Counted from the first letter of the stretch, positions 17,907-27,683 are shown. The stretch: 64,000 nt of DNA from Nitrospinaceae bacterium (GCA_029261655.1 JAJDAY010000015.1:58836-122835), one strand, 5' to 3'. Notes: generated by a model not told the origin, from the sequence alone. A program made the numbers and translations.

Positions 17907-19259
17907 TTAAACAATCTCCAACTTTTCCAGGTTGACCAGGACGGTCGAATGAATGAGGGCATTGTCGCCGCTCGGGCTCAATTTATTCCCGGCGACGTTG
18001 AGGTTGGTGAGCCCTGAGAGCGTCCTGGAGTTTGCGAGTGCTTGAGCGCCTTCATCCCCGATCACATTCAGGGTCAACACCAGCTTCCGCAGGCTGGACA
18101 ACGACTCTGATTCCGCAATCGCTTTGGTTCCCGCCGCATGAATCCAGTTTTCATTTTCCAGGTGAAGCGCTTCCAATTCAGTCAGAGTGCTGGATTGAGC
18201 CAGCGCCATGGCTCCCTTATCACCGATACTATTATTGTTTAAGCGAAGATGTTTCAGTCTGGAAAAATTCGTGCTTTCCGCCAGAGCAACAGCGCCCTCC
18301 GGTCCCAACTGATTTTCTCCAAGATCCAGGTTTTCCATATTTTTCATGTTGGTCGATTTTGCCAGAGCCCGAACTCCTTCCGCTCGAACCTCGTTGTTGT
18401 TCAGGTCAAGTAATTTAAGACCGGTCATGTAACGGGACTCGCCCAGGGAAATCGCACTGTCGGCGGTCAGAGTGCTGTTGATGAGAGTCAATTCTTCCAT
18501 CCCTGAAAAACCGTCCGATTGGGCGATCGCATAGATTCCGTCGTCCCCTATGGGGTTGTTATTGAGGTTGAGGCGTTTGATTTTTGGAAACGGATTGGCC
18601 TGGGCCAGGGCTTCCATTCCACTGAAGGTGATTGAATTATCCGACAGATCCAGAGTTTCCAATTCCTCCAGGCGCACATGTTTGGCCATTTGCTTGAGTC
18701 CGTCGTCGCCCAGACAGGTGTCCCTGAGATTGAGAACGCAAAGTTTCAGTTTTTCGGGAGCAGACGCGATCGACTTGATCCCCAGCGGTTCGATCCGGTT
18801 GTACGAGAGATCAAGGTGGCTCAATTCGCTCAGAAAGGGGGCGGCGAACAAAACCTTGGCCCCCAGCATGCCCATCTCATTGCTGGTCAGGTTAAGGTTT
18901 TTCAGTTTGGAAAGACAGGGGGATTTGGAAAGATAAAAAATCCCTTCATCGTCCAGGTTGTTGTTGGCAAGCGACAGGTTTTCCAGGTTGGAAAAAATTT
19001 TCGACCCGACCAGATGTTTCAGCCCGGAAGAAGTCAATCCCGTTTCGTCCAGATTCAAGGTGGTCAACCGGCAAAGCGGTTCCATGTCCGCAAGAGACTG
19101 AAAGTCTTCCTCTTTTAATTTTATATTGCGCAAGTCGAGGCTTTGTTTGTCTGCGCTCAATTTATCCTGAACCAGCGCTCCCAGGTCGGGATTCTCTGTA
19201 TACTTTTCAAAATAGCGCAGGAATTCCAGACTATCGTCGATGTCTTTTGCGTCCGTCAT
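17907..19259 (-). CDS. Leucine-rich-repeat protein of the ribonuclease-inhibitor type
   Basis: A 450-residue protein built of a short N-terminal helix region and about 13 leucine-rich repeats of 24-28 residues with the pattern LxxLxLxxNxLxxEG (for example LENLSLANNNLDDEGI, LKNLNLTSNEMGMLGA, MENLDLGENQLGPEGA, LKHLRLNNNSIGDKGA). The alternating long repeats resemble the RNI-like class better known from eukaryotes and a few bacterial effectors. There is no signal peptide or membrane segment, so it is probably cytoplasmic. It lies 92 bases downstream of smc on the same strand. Function unknown; a protein-binding scaffold is the usual role of such folds. Confidence 0.85.
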   Translation of the reverse strand: MTDAKDIDDSLEFLRYFEKYTENPDLGALVQDKLSADKQSLDLRNIKLKEEDFQSLADMEPLCRLTTLNLDETGLTSSGLKHLVGSKIFSNLENLSLANNNLDDEGIFYLSKSPCLSKLKNLNLTSNEMGMLGAKVLFAAPFLSELSHLDLSYNRIEPLGIKSIASAPEKLKLCVLNLRDTCLGDDGLKQMAKHVRLEELETLDLSDNSITFSGMEALAQANPFPKIKRLNLNNNPIGDDGIYAIAQSDGFSGMEELTLINSTLTADSAISLGESRYMTGLKLLDLNNNEVRAEGVRALAKSTNMKNMENLDLGENQLGPEGAVALAESTNFSRLKHLRLNNNSIGDKGAMALAQSSTLTELEALHLENENWIHAAGTKAIAESESLSSLRKLVLTLNVIGDEGAQALANSRTLSGLTNLNVAGNKLSPSGDNALIHSTVLVNLEKLEIV

Positions 19260-19351
19260 GATCTCGTGATTGGGTTATTGGAAGGGCCATTATAACACTA
19301 CCCGCGAGGCACTGCCAGGTTTGCCCTATATTTCCTCCCCGCGAAGTGGAG

Positions 19352-22300
19352 TCAGTTCATGCGGACGGACACCGCTTTGGAAACCCCGCCTTCTTCCATG
19401 GTGATGCCATAAAGCACATCGGCGAACGACATGGTTTTCTGGTTGTGAGTGATGATGATGAACTGCGTGTTGAGGGACATTTCTTTCAGCATTTCCTGAA
19501 ACCGGATCACGTTGGCCTCATCCAGGGGGGCATCCACCTCATCGAGCAGGCAAAAGGGGCTGGGCCGGACCTTGAAAACAGCAAATATCAAGGCGATCGC
19601 GGTCATAGATTTTTCTCCCCCGGACATTAAAGACAGGTTCTGCATGCTTTTTCCCAGTGGATTGGCGGTGATCTCAATACCGGATTCGAGCGGATTCGCC
19701 TCATCGGTCAATGAAAGGGTCGCCTTCCCTCCTTGAAATAACCGGGCGAAGGTTTCCTGGAAATTGGCATTCACCTGCTCAAAGGTATCGAGAAATCTCT
19801 GTTTGGTGGTGCGATTGATTTTTTCGATGGTGTCGTGAAGCATGTTGATGGATTCCAGCAAATCCTCCTGCTGTCTGCTCAGGAAAGAATACCGCTCATG
19901 GGTTTCCTGGTAATCCGACAGGGCGGCCAGATTGACTTCGCCCATTTTTGCGACTTTTCCCTTGAGGTCAGCAACCCGCTCTTCAACTTCTTTGACATCG
20001 ACCGCCTCATCATACGCCCGCATCATTTCTTCGCGGGTGGCATTAAAGTCATCGTAGGCTTTTTCTTCCAAATGGGTCGTTTGGATCTTCAACTCCGAGC
20101 GTTTGAGTTCGACCTTGGAAATGGCTTCGGTCAATTCCTGAATCTGCCTGGAAAGGTTTTTGGCTTCCTTTTCCATCTGGTCCAGCGATTCATCTTTTTC
20201 GGCCAGGGTTTCTTCTTCCTGAACAAGGTCCTCGCTCAGACGATCTTTTTCACGAGCCTGTTGCAGGATCTGTTTTTCCAGGGACGCAACCTCAGTCTGA
20301 ATTTCAACGACCCGGATGGAATTACTTTTTTGGGTGTCTTCCAGTTTCTGGATTCGGTGTTTGTGATTTTCCTGTTGCAGGTCGAGCCGTTTGATTTCGG
20401 TGAGGGTGTTTTCACGTTTGCCGATGAGAGAGGCGATTCGCACTTTGACGGCACTGATATCCGCTGATTTTATTTCCAACTCTTGCTGTTTTTGTTGTAC
20501 ATCACGGCGCGAGTTGACCGCTTGCTCCTCAAGCAGGGTCTTTTCATTTTCTTCCAGAACGGTTTCATCCCTGAGCTTGTCATGCTGGCCCGTCAATTCA
20601 AGAAGTTCGTGAGAGACTTTGGTTTTTTCAAATTCCAGGGTGGATTTTTTTTGTTCCAGACGCTCAACCTCGCCTTGCAATTGCTCCAGATCTTTCTGTC
20701 TGCCGCTGTTAACGATTTCTCTTTCGTGGACGCTCTTTTCAATACTTTCAAGCTGGTCGTTGCGTTCTTTGAGGATGTTTTCCAGATGGTCAAGGTTGTT
20801 TTTTGCCGATTGGGTTTGACCCTGTAGTTCGTCTACGGATATCTTTAAAGTTTCAATTTCCCGATTACGCGTCAGCAGGCCGGAGGTGTTTTTTTGCGAT
20901 GAACCCCCGGTGACCAGACCCTGGCCATCGACCATTTCCCCGGTCAGAGTGACGGCGACGCCCTGAAAATCCGCATTCTCATGCATCTTGAGGGCTGAGT
21001 CCAGGTCCTTCACCATCACAACGTTTCCAAGCAGGAGCTCGACAATCGGACGATACTCCGCCTTACATTCAATGACGTCCATCACCTTGCCTATAACCTC
21101 GAGGTTTCCGTTCAAGGCAATGGCGGGGTGGGCTGTGGCTTTTGGCTGAAGGGGAATGAAAGACCCCCGGCCCGCTTGCCGGTCTTTCAAGTAATCAATG
21201 GCTTCGATGGTGTCAGAGTAAGACGTGACGATAATGCTCTGGAGTTTTTCCCCCAGCACCGCTTCCACCGCCACCTCATATTCCTGGGGAGCTTTCAACA
21301 CGTCTACCAGAACTTCCTTGAGCCCGGGGATGCGATTTCCGTTGGCGCTGTCGGACATCAGGGATTTCACCCCTTCGTGAAACCCTTCAAATTTACCGCG
21401 CAGTTCCTCAAGCGACGACAACAGGGAGGACTGTTTTAAAAACTTTTCTTTCAAGATATTGAATGCATCCGTTTCTTCCTGCAACCGCTCCTTGAACTCC
21501 TGGGTTTCCTGCGCCAGAACGGTCTTCTGCTCTTTTAGGGACGCCTGTTCCCGCAGGTGATTCTGGTATTCATCTTCTGCTTTCACCAGGGTTTCGGCAC
21601 CGTGGCTGGCCTTGGAGAGGGTTTCTTCATGTTCGAGTTCAAGTTGTTCGTTGCGCGATGCCAGATACTGACTGCGGGTCGCAAGCGCCGTGATTTCATT
21701 TTTTTTCTGTGAAATACGATGAATGAAAGAGAGGACTTTTTCTTCTTCCATCCGTATTTTACTTTCCAGTTCCTGCAGGGCGGTTTTATCCCGCGTCTGC
21801 GCTTCTATTCCCTGGTTGAGAATTTCTTCCTGCTCGTTGATTTCGTTGGAAACATTGCCGAGGGTCAACCGTTGCGATTCCCCTTCATTGAGCAGACCCT
21901 TAATTTCCGCGTTCATACGCAGGGCTTCATCCCCCGCCGCCTGGGTCTCGCGTTCCGCCTGAGCGATCTCAGACTGCTTGAGCTCTATGCCGTGTTCGTC
22001 TTTGCTGATGCTGGCGGCTAACTGGTGCACCTGCTCTTTTTTCTCATTCAGGCTACTGGACAGGTCGTCGATTTCTATATTGAGTTGGGTGACCTGATTT
22101 TCCAGCTGGGAAAAACGCGCCGCCTGCGTTGTCTTTTGTTCGGTTTGGGCGTTGTAGGTTATTTCAATTTCTTCCAGCTCGTTTTGAAACTGGCGGATTT
22201 TTTTTGAAAATAATTTCAACGACAGATCTTTGATTTCCGCCTGGAAATTTTTGTACCGTTCCGCTTTGGCCGCCTGCCGTTTCAGGGACTCTGCCTGACG

Positions 22301-22912
22301 ACGGAGTTCCTGCACCATATCCGAGATGCGTTCAAGGTTCTGACCGGACGCTTCCAGTTTACGAATGGCTTCATTCCTGCGGTTTTTAAATTTCAGGATT
22401 CCCGCCGCTTCTTCAATGAGAATTCGCCGGTCTTCGGGCTTGGAGGTGATGATGTCCTGAATGTGGCCCTGCTCGATGACGGTGAGGACTTTGGGGCTGA
22501 TGCCAATGTCGAGAAGAAAGTCGGTGATGTCTTTCAACCGGCAGGGAACCTGATTGATATAAAACTCGCTTTCTCCAGATCGGTGATAACAGCGGGTGAT
22601 TCTGACTTCTTCGGAAAGATTCGGGATGCTGGCGATACGAATCCGGTTGGGAACTTTGGTGAGGGTCAGGGAGATTTCGACCCGGTTGACAGGTTTTCGC
22701 GCTCCACTGCCATTGAAAATGAGATCGGTGGTCCGGGTTCCGCGCAGGGATTTGGAGCTTTGTTCTCCGATGACCCAGCGAATGGCGTCGGAGACATTGC
22801 TTTTTCCACAGCCGTTGGGTCCCACGATTGCGGTGAAACCATCGTTGAACTGTAATTGGGTGGAGTCCACAAAGGATTTAAAACCTTCCAACTCCAGGGA
22901 TTTTAGATACAT
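19352..22912 (-). CDS. smc: Chromosome segregation protein SMC
   Basis: The 1186-residue protein has every part of SMC. The N-terminal ATPase half has Walker A VGPNGCGKS (Gly31-Ser38). Long coiled coils flank a hinge (about residues 500-670, with GLVTGGSSQK near its end). The C-terminal half has the signature LSLMSGGEKSM and Walker B FCLLDEVDAPLDEANV. SMC dimers with ScpA and ScpB organise and segregate the chromosome; scpA and scpB are not in this window. The length is normal for bacterial SMC. It is transcribed towards the LRR gene. Confidence 0.97.
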   Translation of the reverse strand: MYLKSLELEGFKSFVDSTQLQFNDGFTAIVGPNGCGKSNVSDAIRWVIGEQSSKSLRGTRTTDLIFNGSGARKPVNRVEISLTLTKVPNRIRIASIPNLSEEVRITRCYHRSGESEFYINQVPCRLKDITDFLLDIGISPKVLTVIEQGHIQDIITSKPEDRRILIEEAAGILKFKNRRNEAIRKLEASGQNLERISDMVQELRRQAESLKRQAAKAERYKNFQAEIKDLSLKLFSKKIRQFQNELEEIEITYNAQTEQKTTQAARFSQLENQVTQLNIEIDDLSSSLNEKKEQVHQLAASISKDEHGIELKQSEIAQAERETQAAGDEALRMNAEIKGLLNEGESQRLTLGNVSNEINEQEEILNQGIEAQTRDKTALQELESKIRMEEEKVLSFIHRISQKKNEITALATRSQYLASRNEQLELEHEETLSKASHGAETLVKAEDEYQNHLREQASLKEQKTVLAQETQEFKERLQEETDAFNILKEKFLKQSSLLSSLEELRGKFEGFHEGVKSLMSDSANGNRIPGLKEVLVDVLKAPQEYEVAVEAVLGEKLQSIIVTSYSDTIEAIDYLKDRQAGRGSFIPLQPKATAHPAIALNGNLEVIGKVMDVIECKAEYRPIVELLLGNVVMVKDLDSALKMHENADFQGVAVTLTGEMVDGQGLVTGGSSQKNTSGLLTRNREIETLKISVDELQGQTQSAKNNLDHLENILKERNDQLESIEKSVHEREIVNSGRQKDLEQLQGEVERLEQKKSTLEFEKTKVSHELLELTGQHDKLRDETVLEENEKTLLEEQAVNSRRDVQQKQQELEIKSADISAVKVRIASLIGKRENTLTEIKRLDLQQENHKHRIQKLEDTQKSNSIRVVEIQTEVASLEKQILQQAREKDRLSEDLVQEEETLAEKDESLDQMEKEAKNLSRQIQELTEAISKVELKRSELKIQTTHLEEKAYDDFNATREEMMRAYDEAVDVKEVEERVADLKGKVAKMGEVNLAALSDYQETHERYSFLSRQQEDLLESINMLHDTIEKINRTTKQRFLDTFEQVNANFQETFARLFQGGKATLSLTDEANPLESGIEITANPLGKSMQNLSLMSGGEKSMTAIALIFAVFKVRPSPFCLLDEVDAPLDEANVIRFQEMLKEMSLNTQFIIITHNQKTMSFADVLYGITMEEGGVSKAVSVRMN

Positions 22913-23443
22913 CGTTGGGTACGCGCTCCAGGAATTATGACCGAGGCTATATGGGCCGAAGATATCTCAATAATCGGGGCAAGTAAAGAAAATTTATACC
23001 ATTTCTGGTAGGTTAAGACAGCTGTACCACTATATATGGGGTGATGAACGAGTTTGCGGAATCCTTATATTGATGGTGGTTAAACCCAAACTCAACCCAG
23101 GTTTGTTCTGTTCGGCTCTCCAAAACCCCCGTATTGAAAAAATAACCATTCTGAGTATACTTTAAACAGGGGTTCGGGGTTGGCATCCCGAATGTGAACA
23201 TCGTTCTAACATCGCACAACGTGGACCCCGCTCAAATACGTTGCGGCGGTCGCCGTGGTTGGCGGGGCAAGCCACAGGCAAGCCACTCACCTTCTCCATA
23301 CAAGCAACCCCTTCCTCGATTTTTTAGTTGTCGGAGGACAACCTCTAAAAAAAGTCGAAATCCCAGGCAACCCCGGCGTCAAACAAAATTTTCCCTGTAT
23401 CCGGGATGTCACCCCAGAGTTCTTGATATACAATATCGCCCGT
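22913..23443. other. Gene-free region between smc and the Spx-like gene
   Basis: About 550 bases without a convincing gene. Short reading frames (minus strand 23013-23219 and plus strand frames leading into the gene at 23471) have no recognisable domains. The region holds a small hairpin (TTCGGG at 23173, CCCGAA at 23187) and a longer imperfect palindrome at 23316-23358, and must carry the smc promoter on the minus strand. Confidence 0.5.
23316..23358. repeat. Imperfect 43-base palindrome
   Basis: The left arm TCGATTTTTTAGTTGTC and the right arm reading back as TCGACTTTTTTTAG with GACAA in the centre form a long stem around a ggag loop. The symmetry and AT-rich outer stem suggest a bidirectional terminator or the remains of a short mobile repeat. 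Confidence 0.4.
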
Positions 23444-23470
23444 ATGAACTTTTTAAGGAGATTTTCTGTA

Positions 23471-23815
23471 ATGAAGTTTTATGGATATAACAAATGCGGG
23501 ACCTGCCGGAAGGCCAAGAATTTTCTGGATGAAAATAACATCCAGTATACGGACATCGACATCACGCTGACGCCGCCGCCAAAGACCGTATTGAAGCGGG
23601 CCATAAAGGCAAAAGGCATGCGCAAATTGTTCAACACCAGTGGCGTTCAATATAAGGAGCTTAACATCAAGGATAAAATCGGTTCCCTGACCGAAGCCCA
23701 GGCCATTGATCTGCTCGCGGGTAACGGCAGGCTGGTCAAACGGCCCATCGCGGTTGACCAGGACCGGGTGACCGTCGGTTTCGATCCCGGCGAATATGAA
23801 TCTGTCTGGGGTTGA
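23471..23815 (+). CDS. Spx/ArsC-family thioredoxin-fold protein
   Basis: A 114-residue protein of the ArsC/Spx/YffB family with the N-terminal redox pair Cys9-Gly-Thr-Cys12 in FYGYNKCGTCRKAKNFL, and the middle helix and C-terminal segment LTEAQAIDLLAGNGRLVKRPI (the conserved RP-type loop). Family members are arsenate reductases, glutaredoxin-like oxidoreductases or the transcription regulator Spx; the sequence cannot separate these. The start is set at 23471 because AAGGAG lies 10 bases before it and the family begins exactly here; the frame itself is open further upstream without conserved content. Confidence 0.88.
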   Translation: MKFYGYNKCGTCRKAKNFLDENNIQYTDIDITLTPPPKTVLKRAIKAKGMRKLFNTSGVQYKELNIKDKIGSLTEAQAIDLLAGNGRLVKRPIAVDQDRVTVGFDPGEYESVWG

Positions 23816-23830
23816 GATAAAGAACGACAA

Positions 23831-24382
23831 ATGGATTTATTCATGATCACCAACAACCTGAAAAACCATTTCCCTGTGGTTCGGGAGTCGGTCGCGCCGC
23901 ATGCGCAACGGGCGGCGGTGCTGGTCATTATTTTCAATAAAAACTCTAAAGCGCACCTCCTGATGACGAAACGCGCTCTCGATCTAAAAATTCATGCCGG
24001 AGAAATATCGTTTCCAGGTGGCGTCATGGAACTTGAGGACGAGGATCTGATGAACACCGCGTTGCGTGAAACGCGAGAGGAAATCGGACTGGAGGTGGAT
24101 CCTTCCAAGGTCATCGGCTGTTTGCCAAAGGTGCAGACCCTGACGGGATTTGAAATCACGCCCTTTGTGACTATTTTACAGTCCCTCCCTGAATTGACGG
24201 TCTCGGACGAAGAAGTCCACGAAGTTCTGGAGATGCCCCTGACCGCTTTGCTGTCCACCCATCAACGGGACATTGGTTACAAGCCTTCTGAGAAGATGGT
24301 GGTTTACTGGTTCAATTGTCATCGGATATGGGGCGCCTCTGCGAAAATTTTGCGGCAGATTGAAAACCTCATCGATATTTAG
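23831..24382 (+). CDS. Nudix hydrolase, CoA pyrophosphatase-like
   Basis: A 183-residue Nudix enzyme. The Nudix box spans GGVMELEDEDLMNTALRE plus TREEIGL and fits GX5EX7REUXEEXGU, giving the metal-binding Glu residues. Just before it, HAGEISFPGG matches the UPF0035 motif of the NudL/YeaB group that hydrolyses coenzyme A to 3',5'-ADP and 4'-phosphopantetheine. The gene follows the Spx-like gene by 15 bases. Some family members act on other nucleoside diphosphate derivatives, so the CoA role is likely but not certain. Confidence 0.87.
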   Translation: MDLFMITNNLKNHFPVVRESVAPHAQRAAVLVIIFNKNSKAHLLMTKRALDLKIHAGEISFPGGVMELEDEDLMNTALRETREEIGLEVDPSKVIGCLPKVQTLTGFEITPFVTILQSLPELTVSDEEVHEVLEMPLTALLSTHQRDIGYKPSEKMVVYWFNCHRIWGASAKILRQIENLIDI

Positions 24383-24419
24383 AATTTTATCCTGCTCAAT
24401 AAAGGGGTGAAAAAATAAA

Positions 24420-25394
24420 ATGAAGGCAATCAACCTTCTGCTGCTTGCGCCTCACTGGCGGGTTTCCCTGGTCAGGGCATTTCGTACAGCTAAAACCCGG
24501 CTGAAGGTTTCTGGAAAACTCGTGACGGCGGACAGCGATCCTCTGGCCGCATCCCGGAAAGTGGCCGACGCCTGCCACACCCACCCCCCTTTTGATGATT
24601 CCGCCTGCAAAAACCAGTTGATCGACATTTGCCATCGCCAGGCGATCGACTCTATTCTCCCGATGACCAACAAAGCCATTGAATTTTTAAATCGTTATCG
24701 CCGGGATTTTGAAAAGAACCACTGGCTTTCCTATCTTCAGGACTCAAAGACCATTGAGATTTGCCACGACAAACAAAAGCTCGCCGGTTTTTTTGAAAGC
24801 GAAGGCATCGCTTCTCCCTGCATTGGATCTGCCAAAATGTTTGCGGGTAAGAACGATTTCCCCCTCATTGCCAAACCATAACGAGGCGAAGGCGGCAAGG
24901 AAAATTTTATGATTGAATCTGCACGCGACCTGGAATTCTATGCGCAAAAATATCCGGGGCATATGCTGCAAAAATTCATTCGCGGAGAAGAGTACACTGT
25001 GGACTGGTTTTCAGATAAATCATGCAAACCTTATCTGATCGTTCCCAGGAAACGGCTGGCGGTTCGAGGCGGAGAAGTGATGGTCAGCAAAATTTGCATG
25101 GACTCTGAAATCATCGAACTCATCAGACAGGTGGGCGACCGGTTGAAACTCAGGGGCCCCGCCAATCTGCAGGGCATCCTGGACGATAATGGCCAGTTTC
25201 TTTTGACCGACGTCAACCTGCGCTTTGGCAGTGGCGCGGTCCACACTATCCGGGCGGGCGGGGACATGGCGGAATATATTTACCGGGATCTATTAGACGA
25301 AAGGGACTTTGTTATAAATCCGCCCATTCAAAATGGCAGTGTCATGACCCGGTTTCACGACGCATTCTTCTCGCCCGAACCTGACAGCAAGTGA
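24420..25394 (+). pseudogene. ATP-grasp protein interrupted by an in-frame stop
   Basis: One ATP-grasp-type gene is split by a TAA at 24879-24881. The upstream part (24420-24881, 153 residues) ends at PLIAKP, the point where ATP-grasp proteins carry the KPxxGxGG loop. The downstream part continues in the same frame, reading RGEGGKENF directly after the stop, then ESARDLEFYAQKY and the second ATP-grasp half with FIRGEEYTVDWF and TDVNLRFGSGA. No bases are inserted or lost: a single change of a sense codon (for example CAA) to TAA explains it. It could be a recent nonsense mutation, a sequencing error, or a read-through codon. An internal ATG at 24909 might start a truncated product. Intact length would be about 324 residues; the substrate is unknown. 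Confidence 0.82.
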
Positions 25395-25608
25395 TACAGG
25401 GGCGTGTTTCATATATAAACCGCCGCCCTCTAACTTTATTGCCTCATTGATTGACAGAACGATGTGAAAATGGCAGAATCTGGGCGGATTCCAAATGAAA
25501 TTCTTTACCATCAGCGGAAAAAATTAAATTACCAAATTGCTTTCTAAAAAAGCGGGTCTGGCATGTTGTCAGGACCAACGGGTTGAAAGAAAAGGGACGA
25601 TTATAAAA

Positions 25609-26766
25609 ATGAAACTATCGAAACAATTTTTAATGATGGCACCGATGCTTTTCATTCTTATCGCAACCGGCTGTTCCAAAAATCTTTTCAGCCCTGACAA
25701 CGGGGGAACCATCCTGACCGGGGAGGAGGAGTCGGTCGGCCCCTGGGACCCAAAGACGCAAAATGGCGGAGACGCTTCGTCCGGTCTGTATGAAAAACCC
25801 GGCGCCCGGCAGAATTTTGCCGGCGGAGATTCGGCCCTGCCGGGGGACGACACGACCAGCGCTTTAAGCGCTGAGCCTTCGGTAGAAAAAAATGGAGCCG
25901 GTGTTCCTTCCGGTCAGTCTTCCAGTCAGAATGGAGACACTTCTTCTGGTCCAGGAGACGCTTCGTCTGGTCTCGAAGACACTTCGTCTGGCCTAGGAGA
26001 TGCTTCGTCCGGTCTCTATGAAAAACCTGGTCCCGGTCCGGATTTTGGGTCTGCCCCCAGGGGAATGCCTGGTGACGGCGCGACAGGTTCTTACAGTGCT
26101 GAGTCTTTAGAGGGTGATCGTGAAACGACCCCTGAACCCGATGCTGATTTTTTTAGAGAGGAAAATGTAGGCGAATTGGAAACCGCCTCTCGGGGGTATG
26201 AAAAACCCGGCCCCGGCCCGGATTTCGGGTCGGCGTCTCAGGGCATGCCGGGTGATGGCTCAACCGGTTCTTACAGCGCCGAGCCTTACGCGGGAGGAGG
26301 CGGCCAAGAAGGAGGAGGCCGTGGCCAAACCCCTGAATCCGCTGAACCTTTTCTGCCTGAAGCGGGAGAAAACATGGCGGTAGCTTTACCGAGGGACGAG
26401 GAAAGCCGCCGCAAGTTGCCTTATCTCGCCACCGACGATTTAGAAGACATCCATTTTGCGTTTGATAAATTCGACCTGGACAACAAATCAAAAGCGATCC
26501 TGCAAAAAAATATTGTCTATCTGCAGTCGCATCCGAATGTCAGGATTGAAATCCAGGGCCATTGCGATGAGCGGGGCAGTAATAATTACAACATCACTTT
26601 AGGCGAACGACGGGCGCGCTCTACCAAAGCCTTCCTGATTTCCAACGGAATCGACGAGCACCGGATTCACGCCATCAGCTATGGCGAGGAAAGACCTTTC
26701 TGCTTTGAAAACAATGAAAAATGCTGGTACCAAAACCGTCGCGGGCATTTTCTCGTGGCTGAATGA
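25609..26766 (+). CDS. pal: Peptidoglycan-associated lipoprotein (Pal) with internal repeats
   Basis: A 385-residue lipoprotein with the lipobox IATGC after the signal sequence, a long Gly/Ser/Pro-rich middle, and a C-terminal OmpA/Pal domain (IHFAFDKFDLDNKSKAIL, RIEIQGHCDERGSNNYN, LGERRARSTKAFLISNGID). The domain binds peptidoglycan while the lipid holds the protein in the outer membrane. The middle contains three copies of a unit of about 35 residues built around GLYEKPGPGPDFGS and GSYSAE, two of them nearly identical, and several SSGL-type short repeats. Pal is normally near 170 residues, so this repeat insertion more than doubles it. The start at 25609 is chosen because the signal peptide begins there. 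Confidence 0.85.
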   Translation: MKLSKQFLMMAPMLFILIATGCSKNLFSPDNGGTILTGEEESVGPWDPKTQNGGDASSGLYEKPGARQNFAGGDSALPGDDTTSALSAEPSVEKNGAGVPSGQSSSQNGDTSSGPGDASSGLEDTSSGLGDASSGLYEKPGPGPDFGSAPRGMPGDGATGSYSAESLEGDRETTPEPDADFFREENVGELETASRGYEKPGPGPDFGSASQGMPGDGSTGSYSAEPYAGGGGQEGGGRGQTPESAEPFLPEAGENMAVALPRDEESRRKLPYLATDDLEDIHFAFDKFDLDNKSKAILQKNIVYLQSHPNVRIEIQGHCDERGSNNYNITLGERRARSTKAFLISNGIDEHRIHAISYGEERPFCFENNEKCWYQNRRGHFLVAE

Positions 26767-26876
26767 ACAAGGCGTGGTGCGATGGATTCATAACAAACTA
26801 AACCCTGCGGCTCAATTTTTCCTCCCCCGCGCTTAGAGGCAAGCGCAACACGACCTGACCTTTTGCCGAATAAAAA

Positions 26877-27683
26877 ATGACCCTTGATAATCCCTTGCTG
26901 AAAGATGCAAAAGACAAACTCATCTTTGCGCTCGACGTTCCCAACCGCAATAAAGCCAAAGACTATGTAAAAAAACTTGCCGGATCGGTAGGGTGTTTCA
27001 AGGTGGGGCTGGAGCTGTTCGTCAAGGAAGGCCCGGAAGTTCTTCAAGTGGTCAAGGATCACAGCGACGCCGATATTTTTCTCGACCTCAAATTGCACGA
27101 CATACCGGCAACCCTAAGCAGAGCCTTGATATCCGCGGCATCTCATAAAGTAAAATACGTCACCATTCATCTGGAAGAAGGCGAAGCGCTTCGTGAACTT
27201 CCACAAGAGGTGAAAGACGCCGGCTTGGAAGTTCTTGCGGTGACAGTACTCACCAGTATTTCTGAAAACGATTTAGACCGGTTCAATTTTGAGTATATTA
27301 AGAAAAAAATAGAACATCGCTTTGTTAAGGTTTCTGATATTCTTGTCGCGGTTTCTAATATTAGTAGACTCAAACAAATTGTTATTGACCGATCCGAGCA
27401 GGCAGGAAGCTCAGGTTGCACGGGAGTGATTTGTTCTGGAGAGGAAGTGAGCTTTATTAAAGCGTGTTTTCCAAATTTAAAAGCTGTGGTCCCAGGCATC
27501 CGTCCCGAGGGGAGCGTCATCGGCAAGGACGACCAGAGCCGGGTCACCACCCCCGCACAGGCGATCGAGCGCGGAGCCGACCTGATCGTGGTGGGGCGGC
27601 CCATCCGCGACGCAAAAGATCCAAAGCAAGCGGCTGACCGAATTCTGAAAGAAATAGCCGGGGCTCTCAAGACAAAAAAATGA
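26877..27683 (+). CDS. pyrF: Orotidine 5'-phosphate decarboxylase
   Basis: The protein catalyses the last step of UMP synthesis. Residues KLIFALDVPNRNKAK open the barrel, and IFLDLKLHDIP supplies the catalytic Asp70-Lys72-Asp75 set. AVVPGIRPEGS and GADLIVVGRPIRDAKDP form the phosphate-binding end. It is 268 residues, longer than the usual 230-240, because of a Lys/Ile-rich stretch (about residues 140-175) whose DNA is visibly more AT-rich than the rest of the gene. Its stop overlaps the start of the next gene by 4 bases. Confidence 0.95.
   Translation: MTLDNPLLKDAKDKLIFALDVPNRNKAKDYVKKLAGSVGCFKVGLELFVKEGPEVLQVVKDHSDADIFLDLKLHDIPATLSRALISAASHKVKYVTIHLEEGEALRELPQEVKDAGLEVLAVTVLTSISENDLDRFNFEYIKKKIEHRFVKVSDILVAVSNISRLKQIVIDRSEQAGSSGCTGVICSGEEVSFIKACFPNLKAVVPGIRPEGSVIGKDDQSRVTTPAQAIERGADLIVVGRPIRDAKDPKQAADRILKEIAGALKTKK

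Noticed and set aside
19835..20467. Plus-strand open frame of 210 residues opposite smc
   Set aside because: Phe- and Leu-rich sequence typical of an antisense frame over a coiled coil; no motif and no ribosome-binding site.
25537..25608. Upstream extension of pal
   Set aside because: It would put the signal peptide in the interior; the lipobox location supports the ATG at 25609.
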